This document shows positions 48,253-56,918 of a DNA stretch of 64,000 nucleotides, in pieces. The notes below the pieces were generated by a model. The model was not told the DNA's origin, did no database searches, and was given only the letters and a program-made list of their open reading frames with translations. Position numbers and translations under genes: made by a program. Where the stretch lies: contig NZ_FQYN01000002.1 in NCBI RefSeq assembly GCF_900141805.1, positions 248,001 to 312,000 of the forward strand, in the 5' to 3' direction. How positions within the stretch are numbered: the first letter of the stretch is position 1; every line of letters begins with the position of its first letter. Origin of the DNA: Hymenobacter daecheongensis DSM 21074. Lineage in GTDB: Bacteria; Bacteroidota; Bacteroidia; Cytophagales; Hymenobacteraceae.

Positions 48253-50481
48253 CTACTTCAGCGCCCGGACCGTCACGGGGTTGCCCTGCTGGCGGTATTC
48301 CCGCAGGCCCGCCTCCAGAAACTTCACAAACTCGGCCACCGAGGGCTCGTAGGCCAGTGGGGTCACCAGCGGCTTGCCGGTAGCCTCTTCCGGGTCGAGC
48401 AGCACGTAGTAGGGCTGCGCGTTCACGCCGTAGCGCGTCACCTGCAGGTCGGCGTTTTTCTTGCCTAACGTGGTTTTCTGCTGGTTGTCGCGGGCCGAGG
48501 TATACCACTCCTGCTGCGGCAGCGCGGCCTTGTCGTCTACGTAGAGGGCCACTACCACGTAGTTTTCGCGCAGGTGCCGGAGCACTTGCGGATCGCTCCA
48601 CACGGTGGCTTCCATCTTGCGGCAGTTTACGCAGGCATGGCCCGTAAAATCGATGAAGATGGGCTTGCGCTGGGCCTTGGCGCAGCGCCGGGCCTGCTCC
48701 AGGTCGAAGTAGCCCTGCAGGCCGTGGGGCAGCTCCAGGAAGTCGGCGTAGCGCGGAGCCTCGCAGAGCGTGCTGCGCACCGGTTGGGCGGCATTGGCGT
48801 TACTCAGCGAAAAATCGTGGTTGCTCTGCGGGGGCAGATAGCCGGCCAGCAGCGGCAGCGGCGCCCCAAACAGGCCCGGCACCAGATACACCATAAAGCT
48901 GAAGGCCAGCACCGCCATCAGCAGCCGGCCCACGCTGAGGTGGCCCAGGTCGCTGTCGTGCGAGAGCTTGTACTTGCCCAGCAGATACAGCCCCAGCAAG
49001 CCGGAAAGCGTAATCCAGAGCACAATATATAGGTCGCGGGGGAGCAGGTTCCAGTGGTAGGCCAGGTCAGCCATGCTCAGGAACTTGAGGGCCAGCATCA
49101 GCTCGATGAAGCCCAGCACCACCTTCACCGTATTGAGCCAGCCGCCCGAGCGGGGCAGGCTTTTGAGCCAGGAAGGAAAGATGGCAAACAGCGTGAAGGG
49201 CAGCGCAAACGCCAGCGAGAAGCCCAGCATCCCGACGACCGGCATAATGGTCTGGCCGCGAGCCGCCAGCCCCAGCACCGTGGCCACAATGGGTCCGGTG
49301 CAGCTGAACGACACCAGCACCAGCGTGAAAGCCATAAAGAACACGCCCAGCCAGCCGCCTTTGTCGGCCTGCGCGTCGGCTTTGTTTACCAGCGCGTGCG
49401 GCAGCGTGATTTCAAACAAGCCCAGAAACGACAGCCCGAACACCACGAACACCACGAAGAAAATCAGGTTGGGCAGCCAGTGCGTGGCCATAAAGTTGGG
49501 GCCATCCTCGCCCAGCAGCCGGGCCACTATCACGCCGATAATGGTGTAAATCAGAATAATAGATAAGCCATAGACCAAGGCTTTGAGGATACCCTGCCGG
49601 CGCGTATCGGAGCTGCCGGTGAAGAAGGAAACGGTCATGGGCACCATCGGGAACACGCAGGGCGTGAGCAGGGCAGCCAGCCCGGAGAGAAAAGCCAGGA
49701 AGCCGAAGCTCCAGAGCCCGCCGCTTTCCGGGGCAGCAGCCGGCCCAGCCGCTGCTACGGTAGTGGCCGGGGCCGGGGCCGCCGGAACTGCCGCCACGGC
49801 CGGCGGGGCGTTGGCGTCAAGGCTTTGGGTGGCAGCGGTATCGGCCGGTTGGGCTGCCAAGCCGGGAGCAGCAGTGACCGGGGCGGCAGCGGCAGCCGGA
49901 GTAGCAGCAGCGGCCGGCACGGGGGTAGCGCCTGCTGCGCCAGCAGAGCCCGAAGCCGTACTCGAAACTGCGGCGGCGGCCGATGCCACAACGGCAGTCC
50001 CCGTTACGTCCAGGGGGCCGAAGGTCAGGGTTTCGGAGCCGGGCACGCAGCGGCCGTCCACGTCGGTGCAAGTTTGGTATTCGGCTTCGGCCCGGATGGT
50101 AAGCGGGCCAGGCTGCAGCAGGCGGATGCGCTGCCGGATCTGGCCGGTTTTTTCAAAATAGGTGATGTCGCCTTTGAAAACTTCATCAAACTTTTTCTTC
50201 GTGCCAATGGACTTGGGCTTGCCCACCAGCTCGTAGGCGGGGCTTTTGGCGAAGCTGAGCGTGAACACAGTAGGGCCAAGGTCGGGGTCGAAATCGGTGG
50301 CGTAGAGGTGCCAGTTGGTATCGATGCGGGCATTTATGACCAACTCTACTTCCTCGCCGGCTTTGGCTGCTGACTTACTGAGCGCGGCGCTGAGCTTGGT
50401 GGGCGTGAGTACCTGCGCCCACGCGGCTCCGGAAAGCAGCAGGAGCAGAACGAGTAAAATGTTTTTTTTAGAAGCGAACAT
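48253..50481 (-). CDS. dsbD: Thiol:disulfide interchange protein DsbD
   Basis: Passes electrons from cytosolic thioredoxin across the inner membrane to periplasmic thiol proteins. The 742-residue product has a signal peptide (ending AAWAQ), an N-terminal DsbD-like domain (about 24-150), an Ala/Pro/Gly/Thr-rich low-complexity linker of about 85 residues (about 150-235), a membrane domain with about eight segments (about 245-520) and a C-terminal thioredoxin-like domain with CVNC in FTGHACVNCRKMEATVW. The N-terminal domain lacks an obvious catalytic cysteine pair except YQTCTDVDGRCVPG, which may serve that role. ATG 50481 is chosen over an ATG 18 bases upstream. Confidence 0.92.
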   Translation of the reverse strand: MFASKKNILLVLLLLLSGAAWAQVLTPTKLSAALSKSAAKAGEEVELVINARIDTNWHLYATDFDPDLGPTVFTLSFAKSPAYELVGKPKSIGTKKKFDEVFKGDITYFEKTGQIRQRIRLLQPGPLTIRAEAEYQTCTDVDGRCVPGSETLTFGPLDVTGTAVVASAAAAVSSTASGSAGAAGATPVPAAAATPAAAAAPVTAAPGLAAQPADTAATQSLDANAPPAVAAVPAAPAPATTVAAAGPAAAPESGGLWSFGFLAFLSGLAALLTPCVFPMVPMTVSFFTGSSDTRRQGILKALVYGLSIILIYTIIGVIVARLLGEDGPNFMATHWLPNLIFFVVFVVFGLSFLGLFEITLPHALVNKADAQADKGGWLGVFFMAFTLVLVSFSCTGPIVATVLGLAARGQTIMPVVGMLGFSLAFALPFTLFAIFPSWLKSLPRSGGWLNTVKVVLGFIELMLALKFLSMADLAYHWNLLPRDLYIVLWITLSGLLGLYLLGKYKLSHDSDLGHLSVGRLLMAVLAFSFMVYLVPGLFGAPLPLLAGYLPPQSNHDFSLSNANAAQPVRSTLCEAPRYADFLELPHGLQGYFDLEQARRCAKAQRKPIFIDFTGHACVNCRKMEATVWSDPQVLRHLRENYVVVALYVDDKAALPQQEWYTSARDNQQKTTLGKKNADLQVTRYGVNAQPYYVLLDPEEATGKPLVTPLAYEPSVAEFVKFLEAGLREYRQQGNPVTVRALK

Positions 50482-50635
50482 GAAGCAGCGGAAGGCCAAT
50501 GATGGGGTTCAAAATCAAACAAAGTACGGCAGGAAGTGTCACAAACTTAATGCACCCGGCCGCCGCCCGGCCCCGATTCGGGCTACGGCCGCGGGCTATT
50601 TGCAGCGCCGAAGGAACCGCTTGGGCGAAATCCCG

Positions 50636-50643
50636 TACTTTTG
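50636..50643 (+). promoter_or_regulatory. Bacteroidota -7 box (TACTTTTG)
   Basis: A perfect TAnnTTTG match 46 bases upstream of the ATG of the CNNM transporter gene, in the divergent intergenic region with dsbD. Confidence 0.55.
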
Positions 50644-50688
50644 AAGGATAAAGGAAGCTGTGCCGTCCGAGCCGAAGCCTCCGAACCT

Positions 50689-52020
50689 ATGGTCTTAAAT
50701 ATTGTTTTCACCGTTCTGCTGGTTTTGCTGAACGGATTTTTCGTGGCAGCCGAGTTTGCGCTCGTTAAGGTGCGGCTCTCCCAGATCGACTTACGCGCGC
50801 AGGAAGGCAACCGCCTGGCCCGCCTCACCCAGAGCATGCTCCACAACCTGGATGCCTACCTGTCGGCTACGCAGCTGGGCATCACGCTGGCGTCGCTGGC
50901 GCTGGGCTGGATCGGGGAAAGCGTGGTGGCTTCCGTCATTCTGGCGCTGGTGCATCAGCTTCATCTGAACGTGACCACCGAGCTGGCCCATCAGATTGCC
51001 ATTCCGATTTCCTTCGCTATCATCACGGTGCTGCACATCGTCATTGGTGAGCAGGCGCCTAAGGTGCTGGCCATTCAGAAGCCCGAGGCCACTACGCTGC
51101 TGGTGGCCGCCCCGCTACGCTTCTTCTACATCATCACGTTTCCGGCCATCTGGCTGCTCAATAAGCTCTCTAACATGCTGTTGGGTTTGTTCGGCGTGCA
51201 GTCAACCCACGGCTCCGAGATTCATACGGCCGAAGAGCTGCGCCTGCTGCTCGATCAGGGCAAGCAGAGCGGCGAGATTCAGGATTCGGAGCACGAGCTG
51301 ATTGAAAACGTATTTCAATTCAACGACCGGATGGTGAAGCAGATTATGGTGCCCCGCACCAAAATTGCGGCCATCGACGTACACGCGCCCCAGGAGCAGG
51401 TGCTCGAAACCGTGTACAGCGAAGGCTACTCGCGGGTGCCGGTCTACGAGGATTCTATCGACAATATCGTGGGCATCCTCTACGTGAAGGACTTGCTGCA
51501 GATCATTCGCCGTAATGAGCCCATCGTGCTGCCCAAGATCATGCGGCCCGCCTATTTCGTGCCCGAAACCAAGAAAATCAACCGGCTGCTGCGCCAGTTT
51601 CAGCGCAAGCACATGCACATTGCCATCGTCTCCGACGAGTTTGGGGGCGTTTCGGGCATCGTGACCATTGAGGACATTATCGAGGAGCTGGTGGGCGAAA
51701 TTCAGGACGAGTACGACAACGAGGTGCCGGTGGTGGAGAAGGTTTCGGAAACCGAATACCGCGTCAACACCTCCACCTCTATTCCCGACGCCAACGAATA
51801 CCTGCCCTTCCCGCTGCCCGAAGGCGGCGACTACGAAACCGTTGGTGGCCTGCTGAACGTGATTTACGGCAGTATTCCGGAAGTAGGCGACGTAGCCGTG
51901 CTCGACCACTATGAGTTTCGGGTGCTGAAACGCTCCCGCCGCGTGGTAGAGCTGGTTCAGGTGCGCCTGACGACTTCCGAAGAGCGCGAAGCCGCCACCG
52001 ACGAAGCCCTGAATATGTAG
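50689..52020 (+). CDS. CNNM/CorC family transporter (hemolysin C-like)
   Basis: A 443-residue membrane protein: DUF21/CNNM membrane domain (about 1-190, MVLNIVFTVLLVLLNGFFVAAEFALVKVR and IGEQAPKVLAIQKPEATT), two CBS domains (about 205-330; MVPRTKIAAIDV, YSRVPVYEDSIDNIVGILYVKDLL and MHIAIVSDEFGGVSGIVTIEDIIEELVGEI) and a C-terminal CorC_HlyC domain (about 350-435). Homologues export magnesium or are linked to divalent-cation homeostasis. It ends at a perfect 31-bp palindrome. Confidence 0.95.
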   Translation: MVLNIVFTVLLVLLNGFFVAAEFALVKVRLSQIDLRAQEGNRLARLTQSMLHNLDAYLSATQLGITLASLALGWIGESVVASVILALVHQLHLNVTTELAHQIAIPISFAIITVLHIVIGEQAPKVLAIQKPEATTLLVAAPLRFFYIITFPAIWLLNKLSNMLLGLFGVQSTHGSEIHTAEELRLLLDQGKQSGEIQDSEHELIENVFQFNDRMVKQIMVPRTKIAAIDVHAPQEQVLETVYSEGYSRVPVYEDSIDNIVGILYVKDLLQIIRRNEPIVLPKIMRPAYFVPETKKINRLLRQFQRKHMHIAIVSDEFGGVSGIVTIEDIIEELVGEIQDEYDNEVPVVEKVSETEYRVNTSTSIPDANEYLPFPLPEGGDYETVGGLLNVIYGSIPEVGDVAVLDHYEFRVLKRSRRVVELVQVRLTTSEEREAATDEALNM

Positions 52021-52030
52021 GCTTTAGGCA

Positions 52031-52097
52031 AAGTCCATTAGCAATAAGAATCCCTGCCGTAGTGCATACGGCAGGGATTCTTATTGCTAATGGACTT
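52031..52097. repeat. Perfect 31-bp palindrome (AAGTCCATTAGCAATAAG arms)
   Basis: Arms of 31 bp, 52031-52061 and 52067-52097, are exact inverted copies with a 5-base loop GTGCA. It lies after the CNNM gene and before the convergent gamma-carbonic anhydrase gene, and is probably a bidirectional terminator. The inner AATCCCTGCCGTA/TACGGCAGGGATT resembles the inner hairpins of the other elements. Confidence 0.85.
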
Positions 52098-52154
52098 GAT
52101 ATACTTCGGGCGGCCGGCTGGCTACGCTGCCCAGTGTAGGGCGCCGGGCAGCAG

Positions 52155-52670
52155 CTACGGCTTTAGCCAGCTGGCGTAAGTCACGTAGTTTTCGGCGGTG
52201 CGGAGCAGGCCGGCGGCCTGCTCCGCCGTCACGGGCTTTATCTTGCGGGCTGGAATGCCGGCGTAGAGGTAGCCGGGCTCACAAACGGTGTTTTCGAGCA
52301 CTACCGCGCCGGCCGCGATGATGCAGCCCCGACCCACCACGGCGTTGTCCATCACAATGGCCCCCATACCGATGAGCACTTCATCTTCCACGGTGCAGCC
52401 ATGCACAATGGCCCGGTGCCCGATGCTGACGCGGGAGCCGATGGTGGTAGCGGCTTTCTGGTAGGTGCAATGCAGCACCGCGCCGTCCTGAATGTTGGTC
52501 TGGTCGCCGATGCGGATGTGGTTCACGTCGCCGCGAATCACGGCGTTAAACCATACGGTGCAGTCGCGGCCCAGCGTCACGTCGCCGATGATGGTGGCGT
52601 TGTCGGCCACAAAGCAGCCGGGGCCGAGCTGGGGCAAAATACCGTGGACGGGCAGAATAAGGGCGGGCAT
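52155..52670 (-). CDS. Gamma-carbonic anhydrase family (left-handed beta-helix) protein
   Basis: A 171-residue trimeric left-handed beta-helix protein of the PaaY/YrdA type, which hydrates CO2 or has an unknown hydrolase role. The hexapeptide repeats are clear (NATIIGDVTLGRDCTVWFNAVIRGDVNHIRIGDQTNIQDGAVLHC). The zinc histidines are in AVLHCTYQ, SIGHRAIVHGCTVEDE. It converges with the CNNM gene and is divergent from the next gene, separated by a 16-bp perfect palindrome (52710-52725). Confidence 0.93.
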   Translation of the reverse strand: MPALILPVHGILPQLGPGCFVADNATIIGDVTLGRDCTVWFNAVIRGDVNHIRIGDQTNIQDGAVLHCTYQKAATTIGSRVSIGHRAIVHGCTVEDEVLIGMGAIVMDNAVVGRGCIIAAGAVVLENTVCEPGYLYAGIPARKIKPVTAEQAAGLLRTAENYVTYASWLKP

Positions 52671-52709
52671 AGCCAGATGAGCAGATGGTGAGGAAGAATA
52701 GCCAAAGAA

Positions 52710-52725
52710 CGCCTAATATTAGGCG
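52710..52725. promoter_or_regulatory. 16-bp perfect palindrome CGCCTAATATTAGGCG in a divergent region
   Basis: The palindrome sits about midway between two divergent start codons (52670 minus, 52760 plus), at the position expected for an operator that controls both. No regulator gene is adjacent, and it could equally be a small hairpin. Confidence 0.4.
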
Positions 52726-52759
52726 CTTTTCCATTTTCCGGTCCTTCTCTTTAGCCGCT

Positions 52760-53257
52760 ATGCCTTCCGCCAACGCCCCTACCCTACCAGCCTTGTTTTC
52801 TGAGCGTCAGGATTTCTGGCGGCCGTGGTGGTGGCTGGCGCTGGCTATTCCGCTGGCGCTGGGGCTGGCGTTTTTTCTAGGGCTCCGGGCGCTGCCCGCT
52901 CCTACTGGCCTCAAATGGGTGGTATTGCTGGTGCCCGCCCTGCTCACGGCCGGCGTATTTGCCCTGCTCCGGCTCGAAACCCATTTCGATGCCGAAGGCA
53001 TTTCCTACCGCCTCTACCCCATGGGCTGGCGGCGGCTGGCCTGGGCCGACGTGAAAAGCGCCCATGTCCGCAAATATTCCCCGCTGGGCGAATACGGCGG
53101 CTGGGGCATCAAAGGATTTTCGACCAGCAACTACGCCTACAACGTATCTGGCTCCTATGGCCTTCAGCTGGAGCTGAAAAACGGCCACCGCGTGCTGCTC
53201 GGCACCCAACAGCCCGAGGCGCTGCAGCAGGTGGTAAGTGGTGAGATAGTGAAATAG
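52760..53257 (+). CDS. Small membrane protein with PH-like domain, unknown function
   Basis: A 165-residue protein with two membrane segments (about 25-48 and 52-72) followed by a soluble domain (LETHFDAEGISYRLYPMGWRRLAWADVKSAHVRKYSPLGEYGGWGIKGFSTSNYAYNVSGSYGLQLELKNGHRVLLGTQQPEALQQ), which resembles DUF6141/bacterial PH-like proteins. The C-terminal VSGEIVK and the TAG stop are encoded by an octamer repeat array (53233-53272). ATG 52760 is chosen over an upstream GTG. Confidence 0.75.
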   Translation: MPSANAPTLPALFSERQDFWRPWWWLALAIPLALGLAFFLGLRALPAPTGLKWVVLLVPALLTAGVFALLRLETHFDAEGISYRLYPMGWRRLAWADVKSAHVRKYSPLGEYGGWGIKGFSTSNYAYNVSGSYGLQLELKNGHRVLLGTQQPEALQQVVSGEIVK

Positions 53258-53355
53258 CGAGATGGTGAGTTTGACGTTCGGCTTGCGCATGTGGCGCAAA
53301 TGGCGCAGCTTGAACATCAAAACTCACCATCTCACTATTTCACCATCTCACCTTA
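53233..53355. repeat. Octamer-array palindromic element, copy 3
   Basis: Units GTGAGATA, GTGAAATA, GCGAGATG, GTGAGTTT (53241-53272) face TCACCATC, TCACTATT, TCACCATC, TCACCTTA (53324-53355). The middle holds CGGCTTGCGCATGTGGCGC, nearly identical to copy 1. The element lies between convergent genes and supplies the TAG stop of the plus-strand gene and the TGA stop of the minus-strand radical SAM gene. Confidence 0.85.
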
Positions 53356-54331
53356 CGAGCATCCGCTTCCAGGTGCCTTTGTTCAGGTTATAGCGTAGCG
53401 TGCTGGGCAGGGCTTGCCAGAAATATTTGTTCACTTCCACCGCGAAGCTGGGCTGCATGTAGCAGTTGATAGTGCAGCCCTCGCACTGGGGCAGGCGGCC
53501 CTCCAGCGCCACCAAGCGGCCTACTTCGGGCGAGTGGTAGAGGTTGAACAGCTGGCCGTCGATGGGGAATTTCTGCTCGCCCAGGTGGTAGCAGGGCAGC
53601 ACCAGCTCGTTGGAGGGCGAAATGACCAGCGTGGTGCTGGCCGCCCGGCACACGGGCGCGGCTATGTGGTTGCCGCCGTCTTTGCGCAGCTGAATAAAAG
53701 CCTCGTTCAGATACACGCCCTTGCGCTTGCCGAAGGCCGAAAGGTAGTCCAGCTCGGCGGTCGTGAGCTGCTCGCCGGTTTCCACAGTGTTGTATTCGAA
53801 GGCCGGGTTCAGGATGAGCACCAGGCCGTTGGGCCGGGCAATGTCGCGGTACACGGCCTCTAGGTCGGCCAGGTTTTCGCGGAATACCGTGAACAGGATA
53901 TCGGGCCGCTCGCCCAGCTCTTTGGCCACCCGAATGCTTTCGAGCACGAAATCGTAGCAGGCCACGCCCCGGCCCTTGTCGTGTACTTCCTTCTCCGAAG
54001 AGTCCAGGGAGAAGTGCAGCATATCGACCTTGCCGCGCAGCTTTTCCGCGTATTTGGGGTAAAGCAGGCAGTTGGTGGTGAGCGTGGTAATGAAGCCCAT
54101 ATCGTGCGCCAGCCCCACAAACTCATGAATCTGGCGGTGCAGCAGCGGCTCGCCGCCGGTGAAATCCACCACGCTCACGCCCAGGCGCTTCAGGTCGCGC
54201 AGATTCCGCTCCACATCTTCGAGGGTGATGTAGGGCGAGGGTTTTTCCCAGATATCGCAGAAGGAGCACCGCGCATTGCACCGGTAGGTGACGTAGTAAT
54301 TGCACAGAACCGGATGACGAACGAGGCGCAT
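53348..54331 (-). CDS. Radical SAM protein with C-terminal cysteine cluster
   Basis: A 327-residue radical SAM enzyme. The [4Fe-4S]/SAM motif CNARCSFC (C18, C22, C25) is followed by TGGEPLLH. A C-terminal set of cysteines (APVCRAA, LPCYHLG, CEGCTINCYMQPS) resembles SPASM/Twitch auxiliary cluster regions. The reaction is unknown. ATG 54331 is chosen because the family begins close to the cysteine motif; the frame extends to 54400 with a run of cysteines that I judge spurious. Its TGA stop comes from the octamer repeat. Confidence 0.9.
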   Translation of the reverse strand: MRLVRHPVLCNYYVTYRCNARCSFCDIWEKPSPYITLEDVERNLRDLKRLGVSVVDFTGGEPLLHRQIHEFVGLAHDMGFITTLTTNCLLYPKYAEKLRGKVDMLHFSLDSSEKEVHDKGRGVACYDFVLESIRVAKELGERPDILFTVFRENLADLEAVYRDIARPNGLVLILNPAFEYNTVETGEQLTTAELDYLSAFGKRKGVYLNEAFIQLRKDGGNHIAAPVCRAASTTLVISPSNELVLPCYHLGEQKFPIDGQLFNLYHSPEVGRLVALEGRLPQCEGCTINCYMQPSFAVEVNKYFWQALPSTLRYNLNKGTWKRMLVR

Positions 54332-54447
54332 AAGTACGGGTAAAGATAGACAACAACAGCCGGCGCAGCAGACTGGCCCGACGCACGATGCAACCCCCAT
54401 CAGCGTTCAGGACTCATTCCTACACCTAACCTCACAAAACCACGGCC

Positions 54448-54930
54448 ATGTCTTTCTTCAAACCGCTGCTGCTGAGCACCCTACTACTGGCCGGCCTCGG
54501 TAGCTGCAAACAGGAAAAAGTGGAACCAACCCAGGATTACCTGGTTTTTGGCTGGTATCATGGCTTTTGCCGGGGCGAAAGCTGCATTGAGATTTTCAAA
54601 ATCGACAACGCCGCGGGCCAGCTTTACGAGGATACCCAGGATAAGTATCCGGCCTCCGACGCGCCCTACGACGGCGTGTACGCTTTAAAAAGCCCCGCTC
54701 AGTATCAGCAGGTGCAAACCCTGCCCCAGCAGATTCCGGCCCAGCTGCGCACCCAGCCCGTCGGCATCATCGGCCAGCCCGACTTCGCCGACGGCGGCGG
54801 CTACTACGTGGAGCTGTATGACAACGGCCAGCGCAAATTCTGGCTCATCGACACGCAGAAGAACAACATTCCGACTTACCTGCACCCGTTCGTGGATGAG
54901 TTGAGCGCTAAAATCGGGAGCCTGCAATAA
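54448..54930 (+). CDS. Predicted lipoprotein, unknown function
   Basis: A 160-residue lipoprotein with lipobox LGSC (C20). It contains FGWYHGFCRGESCIEIFKIDNAAGQLYED (two cysteines that could form a disulfide) and a conserved-looking C-terminus NGQRKFWLIDTQKNNIPTYLHPFVDELSAKIGSL. The family is common in Bacteroidota but without known role. Divergent from the radical SAM gene. Confidence 0.78.
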   Translation: MSFFKPLLLSTLLLAGLGSCKQEKVEPTQDYLVFGWYHGFCRGESCIEIFKIDNAAGQLYEDTQDKYPASDAPYDGVYALKSPAQYQQVQTLPQQIPAQLRTQPVGIIGQPDFADGGGYYVELYDNGQRKFWLIDTQKNNIPTYLHPFVDELSAKIGSLQ

Positions 54931-54940
54931 GGGACTTGGC

Positions 54941-55708
54941 TTAGTGCAGCAGCACGCCCCACTCCCGCTGCCAATGCGTGGGCGTGGCGGCCAGCGCCGC
55001 GGGCGTGGGCGGCCCGTAATGCTCGAGATAGTAGTTGCAGAAGCTCTTGAGCGGGCAGCGGGCGCAGTCGGGCTTGGTGAAAAAGCAGATGTGCTGCCCG
55101 TGCCAGTAGTTGTGCTTGTGAAAGTTAAGCAGTATCACCGCATCCTTCGGCAGCTGGGCCAGCAGCACCTGATGGGCCTTTTCCACCGAGGTTTTCGGCC
55201 CGATCATGCCCACACGCTGTGCCACCCGGTGTACGTGCGTATCCACGGGCAGCACGGGCTTCTGGAAGTTGAACAGCAACACCAGCGAAGCCGTTTTTAG
55301 CCCGATGCCGGGCATATCCGTCAGCCACGCCAGCCCTTGCTCCACGGGCCAGTCGGCCAGAAAATCCAGCGTGAAAGCGCCCTGCTCGGCCTTGATGCGC
55401 CGCAGAATCTCCTGAATGCGCGGGGCCTGCGTATCGGGCCAGCGGGTGGTGCGGATGGCATGAGCCAGCGCCGCCACGGGCGCAGCCAGCACGCCCTCCC
55501 AGTCGCCAAATTCTTCCAGCATCCGGTCGTAGGCCAGCTCCTCGTCGGCGTGGGTGGTGCGGTGCGAGAGCAGCGTAGAAATAAGCTCGCGCATGGGCGC
55601 GCGGCGCGGCTCCAGCGGCAGCGGGCCGTAGAACTCGTGTAGAATCTGATGGTTTTGCCAGGTTTTCTGTTCCGGGCTCAGCGGCGTGTCGGTGGTGGGG
55701 GCGCTCAT
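54941..55708 (-). CDS. Endonuclease III-like DNA glycosylase/AP lyase
   Basis: A 255-residue HhH-GPD superfamily repair enzyme, removing oxidised pyrimidines or similar lesions. The helix-hairpin-helix LTDMPGIGLKTASLVLLF supplies the catalytic lysine (GLKTA), PVDTHVHRVAQRV the catalytic aspartate, and CFFTKPDCARCPLKSFC a [4Fe-4S] cluster with the exact C-x6-C-x2-C-x5-C spacing. A 20-30-residue N-terminal extension precedes the family region. It is longer than Nth of E. coli (211) and may be a sub-family. Confidence 0.93.
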   Translation of the reverse strand: MSAPTTDTPLSPEQKTWQNHQILHEFYGPLPLEPRRAPMRELISTLLSHRTTHADEELAYDRMLEEFGDWEGVLAAPVAALAHAIRTTRWPDTQAPRIQEILRRIKAEQGAFTLDFLADWPVEQGLAWLTDMPGIGLKTASLVLLFNFQKPVLPVDTHVHRVAQRVGMIGPKTSVEKAHQVLLAQLPKDAVILLNFHKHNYWHGQHICFFTKPDCARCPLKSFCNYYLEHYGPPTPAALAATPTHWQREWGVLLH

Positions 55709-55785
55709 GCCCCGGTGTACCGCCGGGTGCGGTAGTGGGTTGCGCCACGACGGCCGAAACCTACTTTTCCGGCTTCCAGAGGCAC

Positions 55786-55821
55786 AAAAAAAGCGGCTCC
55801 CACCACGGAAGCCGCTTTTTT
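55786..55821 (-). terminator. Terminator of the OmpA gene at 55840
   Basis: AAGCGGCT...AGCCGCTT hairpin with A7 on one side and T6 on the other. Confidence 0.85.
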
Positions 55822-55839
55822 ACTTCGCAAATGCGAGGC

Positions 55840-56559
55840 TTAGATGGTGCCTTTCTCAGCAGCCTTCTTCAGCTTCTCGTTGGCATAGATGGCCACTTCC
55901 ACCCGACGGTTGGCAATCCGGCCGGCTTCGGTCGAGTTGTCGGCTACCGGCTGCTTCGAGCCATAGCCCGTCACGGTGAAGCGGGAAGCGTCTACACCCT
56001 GGCCCTGCGCATAGTTGGCCACAGCCTGAGCCCGGCGCTGCGACAGTGGGTCGTTGATGGCATCGGAGCCGCTGGTATCGGTGTGGCCTTCTACCAGCAC
56101 GTTGGTGTCGTTGTACTTGATGAGGGTTTTGGCCAGATCAGCAATGTTCTCCTGGGCCGAAGCAGTCAGGGCAGCCGAGTTCTTGGCGAACAGCAGACCC
56201 GAGTCGAAGGTAATCTTGATGCCTTCGCCAACCCGCTCTACGCGGGCACCGGCCATTTCACGCTTCAACTCAGCCGCCTGCTTATCCATGCGGCGGCCGA
56301 TGAGGGCACCAGCGCCACCGCCTACGGCCGCACCAATGATGGCACCACCGGCGGTGCTGTTTTTGCCGCCAATCACGCGGCCCAGCACGCCACCTACCAC
56401 GGCCCCGCCGCCAGCCCCGATCAGGGCACCCTTAGCGGTTTTGCTCCAAGGCTTCTTGGTGGTAGTAGTGGTAGTGGTAGTCGTTTGCGCTTCGGCGAAG
56501 TTTGAGCCGAGCAACAGAACTGCCAGCAGAGCGACGAAATACGAACGGAGGTTTTTCAT
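55840..56559 (-). CDS. OmpA-family protein with glycine-zipper region (copy 1)
   Basis: A 239-residue exported protein: signal peptide (ending FAEAQ, about 25), a threonine run (T9), a glycine-zipper segment (GALIGAGGGAVVGGVLGRVIGGKN...GAIIGAAVGGGAGALIGRRMDKQA, about 45-95) that probably inserts in a membrane, and an OmpA peptidoglycan-binding domain (VLVEGHTDTSGSDAINDPLSQRRAQAVANY..., about 145-225). It differs from the next paralogue in having a plain signal peptide rather than a lipobox. A terminator hairpin follows. Confidence 0.92.
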   Translation of the reverse strand: MKNLRSYFVALLAVLLLGSNFAEAQTTTTTTTTTKKPWSKTAKGALIGAGGGAVVGGVLGRVIGGKNSTAGGAIIGAAVGGGAGALIGRRMDKQAAELKREMAGARVERVGEGIKITFDSGLLFAKNSAALTASAQENIADLAKTLIKYNDTNVLVEGHTDTSGSDAINDPLSQRRAQAVANYAQGQGVDASRFTVTGYGSKQPVADNSTEAGRIANRRVEVAIYANEKLKKAAEKGTI

Positions 56560-56859
56560 TGGGGTTTCTTTTAAGGGTTTGGTCTATGTGTGAGCTGTGG
56601 GTTGCGGCGCTAAGCTAGGGGAGAGTTTTCAGATGGCCGCACCCAGGCCGCTGAGAGGTAATTTGCAACCACCTTGCCAAAACGGTGGATGGCGGCAAAA
56701 AAGTAATAAAATCTTTGTTTATGAGCCGTAAATGGCTCTTTTTGAGCAAGCTTTTTAGTACCAACACCTGTCTTCACCCAACAGATAAGTGGCCAGATAG
56801 CCAGCAAATCATCTTGCCGGGCAGCTGGCTGCCAGTACTTCCGGCCGGCTTTCGCTCCC

Positions 56860-56892
56860 AAAAAAAGACCGCGCTACGAAGCGCGGTCTTTT
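56860..56892 (-). terminator. Terminator of the OmpA lipoprotein gene
   Basis: A hairpin AAAAGACCGCGC...GCGCGGTCTTTT, immediately after the stop of the gene at 56919. Confidence 0.85.
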
Positions 56893-56918
56893 CTGGAAAG
56901 CTGCGAGCCTAGGGGGTC

